DNA of 64,000 nt, from assembly GCA_963724385.1 (NCBI GenBank), contig CAVRUJ010000002.1:1364001-1428000 (forward strand), written 5' to 3'. Position 1 is the stretch's first letter; each line of letters opens with the position of its first letter. Under the pieces are notes generated by a model. That model had not been told where the DNA came from. It did not search any database and worked only from the letters and a program-made list of their open reading frames with translations. This stretch comes from DASXQK01 sp963724385. Its GTDB lineage: Bacteria > Pseudomonadota > Alphaproteobacteria > Dongiales > Dongiaceae. Positions 34,302 to 43,358 of this stretch are shown one piece after another. Made by a program: the position numbers and the translations under genes.

Positions 34302-35276
34302 ATGACCGACTGGAAATTCGCGCTCGTCCCGGCGCCCGCGGCCGGCACCAAGGCGGCGGGCAGCGTCGATTGGGGCGATCCCGTGCTGACCGGCTGGGAT
34401 TGGCCCTATGTCGCGGTCAACGGCGCATCGGCAGGGCCCGCCGTGCTCGTGACCGGCGGCATTCACGGATCCGAATACGCCTCCATCGACGCCGTGGTGC
34501 GGCTCGGAGCGTCATTGAATCCGCAGACGGTCAAGGGCCAGATCCTTTGCCTTCCGGTGATGAACCCTTCGGCATTCTGGGAGCGCACCGCTTACGTATC
34601 GCCGGTCGACAACTTGAACCTGAACCGCGTATTCCCGGGCAAGGCGCAAGGCAGCTTCAGCGAGCGGGTAGCCTATCACCTGGTGGAGAAGGCGATCCGC
34701 CGGGCCGATGCCTATATCGACATGCACGGCGGCGACGTTCCCGAGGCGCTGGTTCCATTCAACATCTGCCATGAGACGGGCAATGCGGCCGTCGACGCGA
34801 AGAGCCGCGCCATGGCGGAGATCTTCGGCGCTCCCGCCCTGATCGTTCAGCGCAGCCACGGCGCGCCGGTCTCGGGCCTCGCCTATGCTACCGGCGCCGG
34901 TCTCGGCGTTCCCGCCTTCATCGCCGAGGACGGCGGGGCCGGGCAATACGACCCCGCTATCGCCGAGCGGATGCAAGGCGGACTGGAGAACGTGCTGCGC
35001 AGCCTTGAGGTGATCGAAGGGCCGGTGCGCAACGTTCCCCCGCCCCGCCGGTTCTCGAGATTTGCCTGGGTGCGCTCGCGCGAGGCCGGTTTCTTCCGCC
35101 CGGCATCCAAGGTGGGCGACGAGGTCGCGACTGGGCAGAAGCTGGGCAGCCTGGTCGATTTTTACGGACGCGTCCTGGAAGACGTGACGGCGCCCGACAA
35201 AGGCCAGATCCTGTTCATGGTCGTCAGCCCCGCCATGGGCAAGAACGGCCTCATCTGCGGCGTCGGGGTCGAGTAG
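34302..35276 (+). CDS. Succinylglutamate desuccinylase/aspartoacylase family deacylase
   Basis: 324 residues, ATG preceded by CAGGAG. Zinc M14-type fold: GGIHGSEY (His and Glu ligands near 50-54), second His in YIDMHGGD near 145, and a C-terminal beta domain (FFRPASKVGDEVATGQ) that resembles a biotinyl-lipoyl-like sandwich seen in this AstE/AspA-like branch. The family removes acyl groups from N-acyl amino acids or related small molecules. It lies 151 bases after the SDR gene, so membership in the lactonase operon is possible but not certain. Confidence 0.82.
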   Translation: MTDWKFALVPAPAAGTKAAGSVDWGDPVLTGWDWPYVAVNGASAGPAVLVTGGIHGSEYASIDAVVRLGASLNPQTVKGQILCLPVMNPSAFWERTAYVSPVDNLNLNRVFPGKAQGSFSERVAYHLVEKAIRRADAYIDMHGGDVPEALVPFNICHETGNAAVDAKSRAMAEIFGAPALIVQRSHGAPVSGLAYATGAGLGVPAFIAEDGGAGQYDPAIAERMQGGLENVLRSLEVIEGPVRNVPPPRRFSRFAWVRSREAGFFRPASKVGDEVATGQKLGSLVDFYGRVLEDVTAPDKGQILFMVVSPAMGKNGLICGVGVE

Positions 35277-35307
35277 GCGTGGAACACCACGGCCTCGCCC
35301 CGTCCGA

Positions 35308-36177
35308 TCAGTCGATCAAGGCATCGGCTCTCAGGCCCGCGCGCTCGATGTGCACGGGCAGGACGCGGCCATAGAGCTGGCGCGTGCGCTCGGGGCTGCC
35401 GACCATTCCGGGTTCCTCCACGAAACTGAAGATGGCCACATAGCGCGGCCTCGATCCCGAGAGCGGCGTCACTCGGTGAAGCGAGTAGCGCCCCTTGAAG
35501 ATCTGCAGATCGCCCGGCTCCAGATGCAGGGTGCGGATGAGACGGGGGTCGCCATCGAGCACGGCCGCGACGCCGGCATAGTTCTCGTCGGTCGGCGTGC
35601 GCAGATGCGGGCTGTACTGGAAATCGCCGCCGGACTCCGCGTTCTGGATCGCGAGGGTCACGGTGTAGTTGTTGGTATCGAAATGCCAGGGGAAGCCGCC
35701 GCCGGCTTCGGCCAGGTTCACGATGACGTCGGCCAGGGGGTCGGCATAGGGAAAGAAGCGCTCTTCGCCCAGCCCCGCCTGGATGAAGGGCCCGAAGGCG
35801 GGCCATTCGAAGATCGCGCGCAGGATGCTCTCCGGGCCAAAATTGTCCGCCGGAACGAATGCGTTCGACCGGTCATAGAAGCGCCGCAAGGGATGGCTCG
35901 CCGGCAGGTCCGGCCGATCCTGGGTGAAATAGGGATTGGTGCGGCTGAAATTCCGATGGCCGTGGACCGCGACCCGGTCGCTCTCCGCAATCAGGTCGCC
36001 GATGCGATCGGCCCGGATGAAACCCTTCAGGACAGCGCAGCCGTCGCCATCGAGTTCGCGGTGCAGGCGCGCGACCAGCGCATCGCGGACCACACCCGTC
36101 TTGTCGACGGGGTAGCGGTCAGTGTCGATGTAATCGGCCGGGTTTGGCCGCAATTCGTCTCTGCTTTCGACCGACAT
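35308..36177 (-). CDS. 2-oxoglutarate/Fe(II)-dependent dioxygenase-like protein
   Basis: 289 residues from the ATG at 36177; a TTG start at 36219 is also possible and neither has a clear ribosome site. The double-stranded beta-helix iron triad is seen as HFD in FPWHFDTNNYTVT (His and Asp) and the distal His in SLHRVTPL, followed by SRPRYVAIFSF, whose Arg should bind 2-oxoglutarate. It resembles the ArpA/HalD-like branch of hydroxylases; the substrate is unknown. It is transcribed alone, convergent with the deacylase gene. Confidence 0.72.
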   Translation of the reverse strand: MSVESRDELRPNPADYIDTDRYPVDKTGVVRDALVARLHRELDGDGCAVLKGFIRADRIGDLIAESDRVAVHGHRNFSRTNPYFTQDRPDLPASHPLRRFYDRSNAFVPADNFGPESILRAIFEWPAFGPFIQAGLGEERFFPYADPLADVIVNLAEAGGGFPWHFDTNNYTVTLAIQNAESGGDFQYSPHLRTPTDENYAGVAAVLDGDPRLIRTLHLEPGDLQIFKGRYSLHRVTPLSGSRPRYVAIFSFVEEPGMVGSPERTRQLYGRVLPVHIERAGLRADALID

Positions 36178-36330
36178 GATTTGGCCGCGCAGAGTGAACG
36201 CGATCCCGTCGTCTTGCAAGTGTCCGACGAACCGGAGGTCGCCAACGTCCCCCGGCCTAAAGGCGAGAGCTTCTTCGGGGTGGCGCGCGCCGCGAAGAGA
36301 CTTTGTTGCGGCGCGCGCCCTTAGCTTAGG

Positions 36331-38718
36331 TCAGCCGCCGTTGTTGGTCTTTTTCTTGAAGACAGTCGGCGCCTGGGGCTGGGTGTTGCGAGGCTGCTGT
36401 ACCTGTTGGCGAGAAAAGGCGTTGCCGCCCTGGCCCTGGAAGTTGTTCGAGACGAAGTTGCGCTGCGGTTGCTGCGGCTGCTTGAAGATTCCGTTGCCCT
36501 GACCGAAGGACTGGTTCGTGCGCTGGGTTGGCTGCTGGAAGTAGCCGTTGCCCTGGCTGAAAGTCTGGTTCGCGCGCTTGGTCGGCTGCTGGAAGTAGCC
36601 GTTGCCCTGACCGAAGGTCTGGTTCGTGCGCTGAGTCGGCTGCTGGAAGTAGTTGCGGGGCTGGCTCGTGTTGCCGGCGTTGCTGAACAGATTACGCGAG
36701 CCGTTCGTCGTCTTGGCCGGCTGCTGGAAGTAGTTGCGGGCCTGGTTCGTGTTGCCGGCGTTGCTGAACAGGTTGCGCGAACCGTTCGTCGTCTTGGCCG
36801 GCTGCTGGAAGTAGTTGCGGGCCTGGTTCGTGCCGCCGGCGTTGTTCGACAGGTTGCGCGAGCCGTTCGTCGTCTGGCCCTGCGGCTGGAAGAAATTCCG
36901 GGCCTGGTTCGTTCCGCCGGCGTTGTTCTGCCAGTTGCCGGTAACGTTCGTCCCATGGCCGGTCGTCCCCAGAAGCGGCGGCGTCTGGGTGTAGTGGCCG
37001 ACTAGGCCGTTGTTCTGGCCCATGCCCGTCTGGGTCTTTTTCTTCTGCGTCTGGCCGAATGGCGGCTGGCCGGCAGGCGCATTGGCAAAGAATTGCCCCT
37101 GGGTCTGGCCCCCATTGGGCGTCAACAGCTTCTGGGTCAGCTTGCTGTTGCCCCGGCTGTTGGCGAAGAGCTGGCCCTGATTCTGGGTCTGGCTCCCGGC
37201 TGCGAAGCCGTTGGCAGGCTGACCGTTGCCGGCCACATTCCGGGAATTGCCGAACTGACCGCCGGCGAAACTCGGGCCCGGCGACCTGTGCTGCTGGAAG
37301 CTGCCCGGCTGGCCCTTCAGGCCAAGCTGACGAGCCGAGTTCGGGGTGAGCCCGGCGGTGGCGAAGCTCGGCTTCACCGGCGCCTGGCCGCCCCAGGACT
37401 TGGCATGGGTCCATTGCGGGTTCGAGCCGTCCTGAGGATGCTTGCGCCAAGCCTGGCCGACGGAGCGCGAATGCTGCATGTCGTCGGCCGAGACCATGGT
37501 CCAGCCGTGGTCGTGGTTGCGGTAATGGTCGAATTCGTCGTGATGCCCCGACCGGTAGTCGTTGTAGTAGTTGTTGATGATCGTCGTGTTGTTGATGTAG
37601 GCGACGTTCAATTGCCGGAAGCAATGCTCGCTGACCCCATAGCCCGGATAGTAGGGCTCGCCCCAACCCAGCGGCACCCAGCCCACGTCGCCGAAGCCGA
37701 TGCTGACGCCGACCCCGATGCCCCCTAAGTCGCCGAAGAAGCTGACGAGCGCCGGGGCGTAGACCGGATCCTGCTCATAGGCGCCCGGCGCCCAGCCCCA
37801 ACGGCCGTCGTAGTCGACCCAACGCCCGTAGTGGAAGGGTGCGAAGCCCCAGGGCGCGTCATCGACCCAGGTCCAGCCCCAAGGCGCGACATAGGCCCAG
37901 TGGCCATAGCGATAAGGCGCCCAGCCGGCGCTGACCTGGGGATACCAGACCTGGCCGTAGTCGGGCGTCGACTGCCAGGCACCGTATTGATTCAGATCCT
38001 GATAGCCGGTCATTCCGGGCGAAACGTACTGCTGCGCCTGGGCCGGCTGGTTCTGATAGGGCTGCTCCTCGTTCTGGACGAACTGGACGAAGTCGTCCGG
38101 CTGCTGGGCCTGGCCCGTCGCGACCTGGAGGTCATTCACGTTCTGGCCCGAAATGGCGGCGGCCTGCTGGGGCCCCAAGCTGAGGTTGACGCCCTGGCCG
38201 GTCACCTGGGCACCACCGTCATAGGCAGTGACCAAGGTCGGATGGTCGGCGTCGCCGGCGACGACTTCGTAGTGACCAGGCTGGCTGATATGCACCTGGC
38301 CCCGCGGCGTGTCGATCTCGAAAGGCGTCGCCCCGGCGGCATCGGAGACCCGGACATAGACCGCGCCCTGGGGCAGCGAGGCGACGAAGCCCTGGTCGTT
38401 GAGGGTCCCGATATCGAGCTCGGTCGAGCTGTCCAGATAGATCCGGCTCGGGCCGACGTCCACAGCTGCATGCGAGCGCGGCTCGGTCCAGAAGGAGTTG
38501 CCGCTGGTGACCGGGTAGTTCAGCGTCGCGGCCTGCCACTGGGTCTCGTCGGCGGTATGGAAGGAGACGGTGCCGGACATCTCGGCGACGCGCCCGACCC
38601 GGGACGGCGGGTCACCCGCGCTCTGGGATCCCGCGTCTTGCGCCTGGCCCGTGGCCGGCAGGCCGAGACTCATGCTCGCGGCGATCAGGGCCGCGAGAAG
38701 CACTCCACGTCCGCGCAT
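36331..38718 (-). CDS. Exported FecR/DUF6600 protein with Asn/Gln-rich tandem repeats
   Basis: 795 residues from the ATG at 38718, with AAAGGTG six bases upstream. Signal peptide 1-27 ends GQAQDAG. A FecR-like beta domain (about 35-150) contains RVAEMSGTVSF and YLDSSTELDIGTL. The Trp/Tyr-rich DUF6600 region (about 220-340) has WYPQVSAGWAPYRYGHW and WGWTWVDDAPWGFAPFHYG. From about 440 to the end it is low-complexity Asn/Gln/Gly/Thr sequence with tandem repeats (residues 598-743). Likely periplasmic or surface-associated. No anti-sigma transmembrane partner or sigma factor is adjacent, so a FecR signalling role is unlikely. The first ATG at 38913 would place the signal peptide internally. Confidence 0.8.
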   Translation of the reverse strand: MRGRGVLLAALIAASMSLGLPATGQAQDAGSQSAGDPPSRVGRVAEMSGTVSFHTADETQWQAATLNYPVTSGNSFWTEPRSHAAVDVGPSRIYLDSSTELDIGTLNDQGFVASLPQGAVYVRVSDAAGATPFEIDTPRGQVHISQPGHYEVVAGDADHPTLVTAYDGGAQVTGQGVNLSLGPQQAAAISGQNVNDLQVATGQAQQPDDFVQFVQNEEQPYQNQPAQAQQYVSPGMTGYQDLNQYGAWQSTPDYGQVWYPQVSAGWAPYRYGHWAYVAPWGWTWVDDAPWGFAPFHYGRWVDYDGRWGWAPGAYEQDPVYAPALVSFFGDLGGIGVGVSIGFGDVGWVPLGWGEPYYPGYGVSEHCFRQLNVAYINNTTIINNYYNDYRSGHHDEFDHYRNHDHGWTMVSADDMQHSRSVGQAWRKHPQDGSNPQWTHAKSWGGQAPVKPSFATAGLTPNSARQLGLKGQPGSFQQHRSPGPSFAGGQFGNSRNVAGNGQPANGFAAGSQTQNQGQLFANSRGNSKLTQKLLTPNGGQTQGQFFANAPAGQPPFGQTQKKKTQTGMGQNNGLVGHYTQTPPLLGTTGHGTNVTGNWQNNAGGTNQARNFFQPQGQTTNGSRNLSNNAGGTNQARNYFQQPAKTTNGSRNLFSNAGNTNQARNYFQQPAKTTNGSRNLFSNAGNTSQPRNYFQQPTQRTNQTFGQGNGYFQQPTKRANQTFSQGNGYFQQPTQRTNQSFGQGNGIFKQPQQPQRNFVSNNFQGQGGNAFSRQQVQQPRNTQPQAPTVFKKKTNNGG
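36490..36927. repeat. In-gene tandem repeats of 81 and 54 bases
   Basis: Three 81-base units (36685-36927) encode 27-residue repeats of the form NAGxTNQARNYFQQPAKTTNGSRNLF-like sequence. A partial fourth leads into three 54-base units (36490-36651) encoding 18-residue repeats, YFQQPTQRTNQTFGQGNG. The 54-base unit shares its YFQQP start with the 81-base unit, so it may derive from it. Copy number is likely to vary between strains. Confidence 0.85.
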
Positions 38719-39015
38719 GGTGACACCTTTGTTGGGCTGGTGGGTGTTTGGCTGGTGGGCAGTCGGCGCGCCACGCAGGGGATCAGCCGGAGCAGCCGAG
38801 CGAGCGACCAAGCCCGGAATGGCGGCCCGGAAACCCTGGGCACGGCGCCACAGCGAAGCGGAGAACCCCTTGTTCATCAATCCCTTCCGGTCTGACGCCG
38901 CCGAAGCCCTCAAGGCTCCGGCACAACATTCCGGCTACTCAATATGGAAAGGGATTGTGGTCCTTCTGGGGCATTTGCCGTCCATTTTCGGGGCCGGCTC
39001 CGGCCCCGATACCGG

Positions 39016-39750
39016 CTAGGCCCCTGTTTTTCCGGCGGGCGCCCCGCCAGGCATCGTCACGTAGGCCGTGGTGTCGCCCTTGGGGCGGGCAAGGCCCGGC
39101 GCCTCCCCGCGGACGATGTAGTGGATGGTCTCGGCGATATTGGTGGCATGGTCGCCGATGCGCTCGATGTTCCGAGCGATGAACAGGAGATGGGTGCAGG
39201 CGCTGATGTTCCGCGGATCCTCCATCATGTGGGTAAGCAGCTCGCGGAACAGGCCGTTGTAAGTCTCGTCGATCTCCTCGTCGCTTGCCCGGGCGAGATC
39301 GGCCTTGTCCGCGTCGCGCTCGACATAGGCCTGGAGCACGTCCCTGACGATCTTCTGGCCGAGCCAGCCCATGCGCGGCAGGCTTGCCGGCAGGGCAAAC
39401 TGGTTCGTCTGGACGATGGCGACCACCCGCTTGCCGATGTTGGCGGCATAGTCGCCGATGCGCTCCAGATCGCTGGAGATCTTGAGGGCGCCCACGATTT
39501 CCCGCAGGTCCTGGGCCACCGGCTGGCGCAGCGCCAGCAGGCGGACGCTGAGCGCGCTCACCTGGTGCTCGAGCTCGTCGACGGAACTGTCCGACTGCAT
39601 CACCTGATGCCCGAGCTCGACGTTGCGCCGGATCAGCGCCTGGATCGCGGTCTGCAATTCCCCTTCGACGAGGCCGCCCATGCGCTCGATCACCTGGGTC
39701 AGGTTCTGCAGCTCGTCGTCGAACGACTTGACCGTATGTTCTATGGCCAT
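39016..39750 (-). CDS. phoU: Phosphate signalling and transport accessory protein PhoU
   Basis: 244 residues, two three-helix bundles. Each has a metal-cluster motif: ERIGDYAANIGKR near 97 and ERIGDHATNIAE near 200. PhoU links the Pst transporter to the PhoR/PhoB system and dampens phosphate uptake. It is the last gene of pstC-pstA-pstB-phoU, 34 bases after pstB. No phoB gene follows; the next gene, DUF6600, is 297 bases away. Confidence 0.95.
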   Translation of the reverse strand: MAIEHTVKSFDDELQNLTQVIERMGGLVEGELQTAIQALIRRNVELGHQVMQSDSSVDELEHQVSALSVRLLALRQPVAQDLREIVGALKISSDLERIGDYAANIGKRVVAIVQTNQFALPASLPRMGWLGQKIVRDVLQAYVERDADKADLARASDEEIDETYNGLFRELLTHMMEDPRNISACTHLLFIARNIERIGDHATNIAETIHYIVRGEAPGLARPKGDTTAYVTMPGGAPAGKTGA

Positions 39751-39784
39751 GCTTGCCCCGCTTGCCTAACCGCCCCGCGGCCTC

Positions 39785-40627
<843 letters not shown>

Positions 40628-40630
40628 GAA

Positions 40631-41473
40631 TCAACCTCTCGAGGTTCCGACAGCCGCCAGCGCGCGGGCGACGATGTTGAGGATCAGGATGGTTATGGTG
40701 ATGAGGAGAGCCCCGCCCCAGGCAAGCCTCTGCCAGTCGTTGTAGGGGCTGAGGGCGAACTGGAAGATGGTCACCGGCAGGCTCGCCATGGGGGCGTTCA
40801 TGTCGGTGCTCCAGAACTGGTTGTTGAGGGAGGTGAAGAGCAGCGGCGCCGTCTCGCCGCTGACCCGCGCGATCGCCAGCAGGATGCCGGTGATGATGCC
40901 ATTGCGCGCCGCCTTGTAGGCGATCATCGTGATCACCCGCCAGCGCGGCGTGCCGAGCGCGGCGGCGGCCTCGCGCAGGCCGTTGGGGACCAGGGTCAGC
41001 ATGTCCTCGGTGGTGCGGACCACCACCGGGATGGCGATGACCGCCAGCACCACCACGCCGGCCCAGGCCGAGAAATGGCCCATGGGCACGACCATCACCT
41101 CGTAGATGAACAGGCCGACCACGATCGAGGGCGCGCTCAGCAGGATGTCGTTGATGAAGCGCACCACCTCGGCAATGCGGCTGTGCTTGCCGTATTCGGC
41201 GAGGTAGGTCCCGGCCAACATGCCCACCGGCGTGCTGACGAGGGTGGCGCCGACGGTCAGCGCGACGCTGCCGAAGATGGCATTGAGGAGGCCACCGGCG
41301 CTGTCGGGCGGCGGCGTCATCTGCGTGAAGATGGCGAGGTTGATGGCGCTGCCGCCGTTCCAGATCAGAGTTCCCAGGATCCAGACGAGCCAGGCGAGGC
41401 CGAACAGCGCCGCCGCCATCGCGATCGAGAGCGCGATCCGGTTGACCATCACCCGGCGGGCATAAATCCCCAT
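40631..41473 (-). CDS. pstA: Phosphate ABC importer permease PstA
   Basis: 280 residues, six membrane segments. PstA blocks: GMLAGTYLAEYG near 95, SAPSIVVGLFIYEV, LREAAAALGTPRWRVI in the ATPase-contact loop, and ISGETAPLLFTSLN-type segment (here VSGETAPLLFTSLNNQFW). It lies three bases before pstB and three after pstC, so the three are tightly coupled. Confidence 0.96.
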   Translation of the reverse strand: MGIYARRVMVNRIALSIAMAAALFGLAWLVWILGTLIWNGGSAINLAIFTQMTPPPDSAGGLLNAIFGSVALTVGATLVSTPVGMLAGTYLAEYGKHSRIAEVVRFINDILLSAPSIVVGLFIYEVMVVPMGHFSAWAGVVVLAVIAIPVVVRTTEDMLTLVPNGLREAAAALGTPRWRVITMIAYKAARNGIITGILLAIARVSGETAPLLFTSLNNQFWSTDMNAPMASLPVTIFQFALSPYNDWQRLAWGGALLITITILILNIVARALAAVGTSRG

Positions 41474-41476
41474 GGC

Positions 41477-42457
41477 CTATCTCCGACCCTGGGTCTGCAT
41501 GCGCATCAGCATCAGCTTTGCCAGCGCCAGGATGATGAAGGTGATGACGAAGAGGATGAGCCCGAGGGCGATCAGGGACGAGGTGTAGAGATCGCCTTCG
41601 GCCTCGGTGAACTCATTGGCGATGGTGGCCGAGATCGTGGTCCCCGGGGCGATGATCGACAGCGCGATCCTGTGGGCATTGCCGATGACGAAGGTGACCG
41701 CCATGGTTTCGCCCAGCGCCCGGCCCAGCCCCAGCATGCAGGCGCCGATGAACCCCACGCGCGTGTAGGGCAGCACCACGCTGGACACCACCTCCCAGGT
41801 CGTGGCTCCCAGGCCGTAAGCCGATTCCTTGAGCATGGGCGGCACCGTCTCGAACACGTCGCGGGTGATGGAGGTGACGAAAGGCAGCACCATGATCGCG
41901 AGGATGATCCCGGCGGTGAGCGTGCCGATGCCGTAGGGCGGGCCGGAGAACAGCGGGCCGATCAGCGGGGCATGTCCGAGGGTAGCGATGAGGAAGGGCT
42001 GGACCGTGCGCTGCAGGATCGGCGCCAGGACGAACAGGCCCCAGATGCCATAGATGATGCTGGGAATCCCGGCCAGCAGCTCGATCGCGATGCCGAGCGG
42101 GCGCTTCAGGATCTGCGGGCAGAGCTCGGTGATGAACATGGCGATGCCGAAACTGACCGGCACGCCGATCACCATCGCAATGATCGAAGTGACGATGGTC
42201 CCGTACACCGGCGCCAACGCGCCGAACTTTTCGGTGACCGGGTTCCAGGCTTCGGTGAAGAGGAAGCCGAAGCCGAAAGTCGTGATCACCGGCCAGGAGC
42301 CGATGACCAGCGAGATGATGACGCCGCCCAGCAGCAGCAGGACGACGAGGGCGAAGAACTGCGTAGTGCCCTTGAACAACGCGTCCTGCGCCCGCATCCG
42401 GCGCCCGTGATCGACCGTGCGGAGAGGGATCGGTTCTTTCAGCGCGATATTGGCCAT
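41477..42457 (-). CDS. pstC: Phosphate ABC importer permease PstC
   Basis: 326 residues. N-terminal cytoplasmic leader, then a helix at about 32-52 (FFALVVLLLLGGVIISLVIG). PstC hallmarks are ELLAGIPSIIYGIWGLFVLAP, SAYGLGATTWEVVSSVVLPYTR and LGRALGETMAVTFVIGN. With PstA it forms the channel. The gene that should precede it, pstS, survives only as a relic, so the permease must borrow a binding protein encoded elsewhere, if it still works. Confidence 0.96.
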   Translation of the reverse strand: MANIALKEPIPLRTVDHGRRMRAQDALFKGTTQFFALVVLLLLGGVIISLVIGSWPVITTFGFGFLFTEAWNPVTEKFGALAPVYGTIVTSIIAMVIGVPVSFGIAMFITELCPQILKRPLGIAIELLAGIPSIIYGIWGLFVLAPILQRTVQPFLIATLGHAPLIGPLFSGPPYGIGTLTAGIILAIMVLPFVTSITRDVFETVPPMLKESAYGLGATTWEVVSSVVLPYTRVGFIGACMLGLGRALGETMAVTFVIGNAHRIALSIIAPGTTISATIANEFTEAEGDLYTSSLIALGLILFVITFIILALAKLMLMRMQTQGRR

Positions 42458-42537
42458 TTGCTGCCCGGGAGGCTAACGGGACGGGCCGCCGGCCGGCAAC
42501 CCATCCCCAAAGTTGTTATGGTTTCTCAGTACCTGTC

Positions 42538-42789
42538 TCAAGACCGGAGCGGCTTGCCGGCCGAATCCTGGATTTTGTCGGACCAGCTTTTTCCGATCAG
42601 CTGCACGACGCTGTCCGGGATCGGAGCGTAATCCAGCGATCCGGCCATCTCCTTGCCGTTCTTGTATGAGTCCGCCCACGTGGCCTAGACCGGGCAGGGG
42701 AAGGTTGCGCCAGCGCCGGATATGTCTCCAGCTTCGGCGCTCGACCAGGCAAGCAAGGTGAAGGCGGCGACCGCGATCAACCGTTTCAT
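42538..42789 (-). pseudogene. pstS: Relic of the phosphate-binding protein gene pstS
   Basis: From ATG 42789 the frame gives a signal peptide MKRLIAVAAFTLLAWSSAEA and the PstS mature start GDISGAGATFP, then CPV and an in-frame TAG at 42685-42687 where PstS normally has PVYAKWA. The same frame continues with ATWADSYK and jumps straight to a PstS C-terminus, NGKEMAGSLDYAPIPDSVV, then LIGKSWSDKIQDSAGKP and a stop at 42538. An internal deletion of some 250 codons is needed to join the two ends, since PstS has about 340 residues. The 84-codon relic cannot bind phosphate. It occupies the promoter-proximal slot of the pst operon behind an intact-looking Pho box. Confidence 0.88.
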
Positions 42790-42918
42790 CTTTGTGTCTC
42801 TCCGGTTGCCATTGGGTTATCCAAGATTCAGGAACATCCAGTGCAGCCGGGCCGCGCTCCCCCAGCATTGACCTCGGCGCATCCTAGGGAGGGTTAGCGA
42901 ATGGCTTATTGCTTTATC

Positions 42919-42936
42919 ATGAAGGAAATATGACAG
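42919..42936 (-). promoter_or_regulatory. Pho box upstream of the pst operon
   Basis: Read on the minus strand: CTGTCAT-ATTT-CCTTCAT, two 7-base half-sites with a 4-base AT spacer. The first matches the PhoB half-site consensus CTGTCAT exactly and the second 5 of 7. It lies 130 bases upstream of the pstS relic start. The rest of 42790-43049 shows no gene. Confidence 0.7.
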
Positions 42937-43049
42937 AGGCAGCTGCCAAAGCCGAAATTCGGCGATCCTTCGCCCCTTGCTCGCGCTTTCAACGCGGCCC
43001 GGCGTCGGGACGCGTTGACAGGGCTCCGGCCCGCTTCCTATCCTGGCCA

Positions 43050-43240
43050 GGCGACGGTTCCCCGACGGATGAAATCCAGGGGATTAAAAGGGAACACGGG
43101 ATTGGGACGACCCAGAAGGGGCCCAAGCCGTGGCTGCCCCCGCAACTGTAGGCGGCGAGCCTGACGCCATCCACTGACCACTGGGAAACCGGGAAGGTCG
43201 GCGTCAGGCGGTGACCCGCGAGCCAGGAGACCTGCCTTCG
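43050..43240 (+). promoter_or_regulatory. Cobalamin (AdoCbl) riboswitch
   Basis: The conserved core is unmistakable: GGTTCCCC at the 5' side (43057-43064), GGGAA (43090), GGCTGCCCCCGCAACTGTA (43132-43150) followed by GGCGAGC, the CCACTG and GGGAAGG segments near 43171-43196, and the B12 box GAGCCAGGAGACCTGCC (43220-43236). Downstream, a stem CGCTTGC/GCAAGCG (43325-43331 with 43339-43345) ends next to the AGGGTG ribosome site of the following gene, a likely expression platform that acts on translation. Confidence 0.95.
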
Positions 43241-43358
43241 CAACGCGGTAGCGCAAGGACTCGGACGGGGAAGGCCGATGCAGACAGTTCAGCGACATCC
43301 GGCGACCGGGTCTCTTGGAGCGACCGCTTGCATCAACCGCAAGCGAGGGTGATCACTC

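Noticed and set aside
36490..36927. Regular repeats that might be taken for a CRISPR array
   Set aside because: Units are contiguous, multiples of three, encode similar peptides in one frame, and have no unique spacers.
36331..38718. FecR anti-sigma/iron-signalling role
   Set aside because: Signal peptide instead of a cytoplasmic anti-sigma region, no adjacent ECF sigma factor and no TonB receptor.
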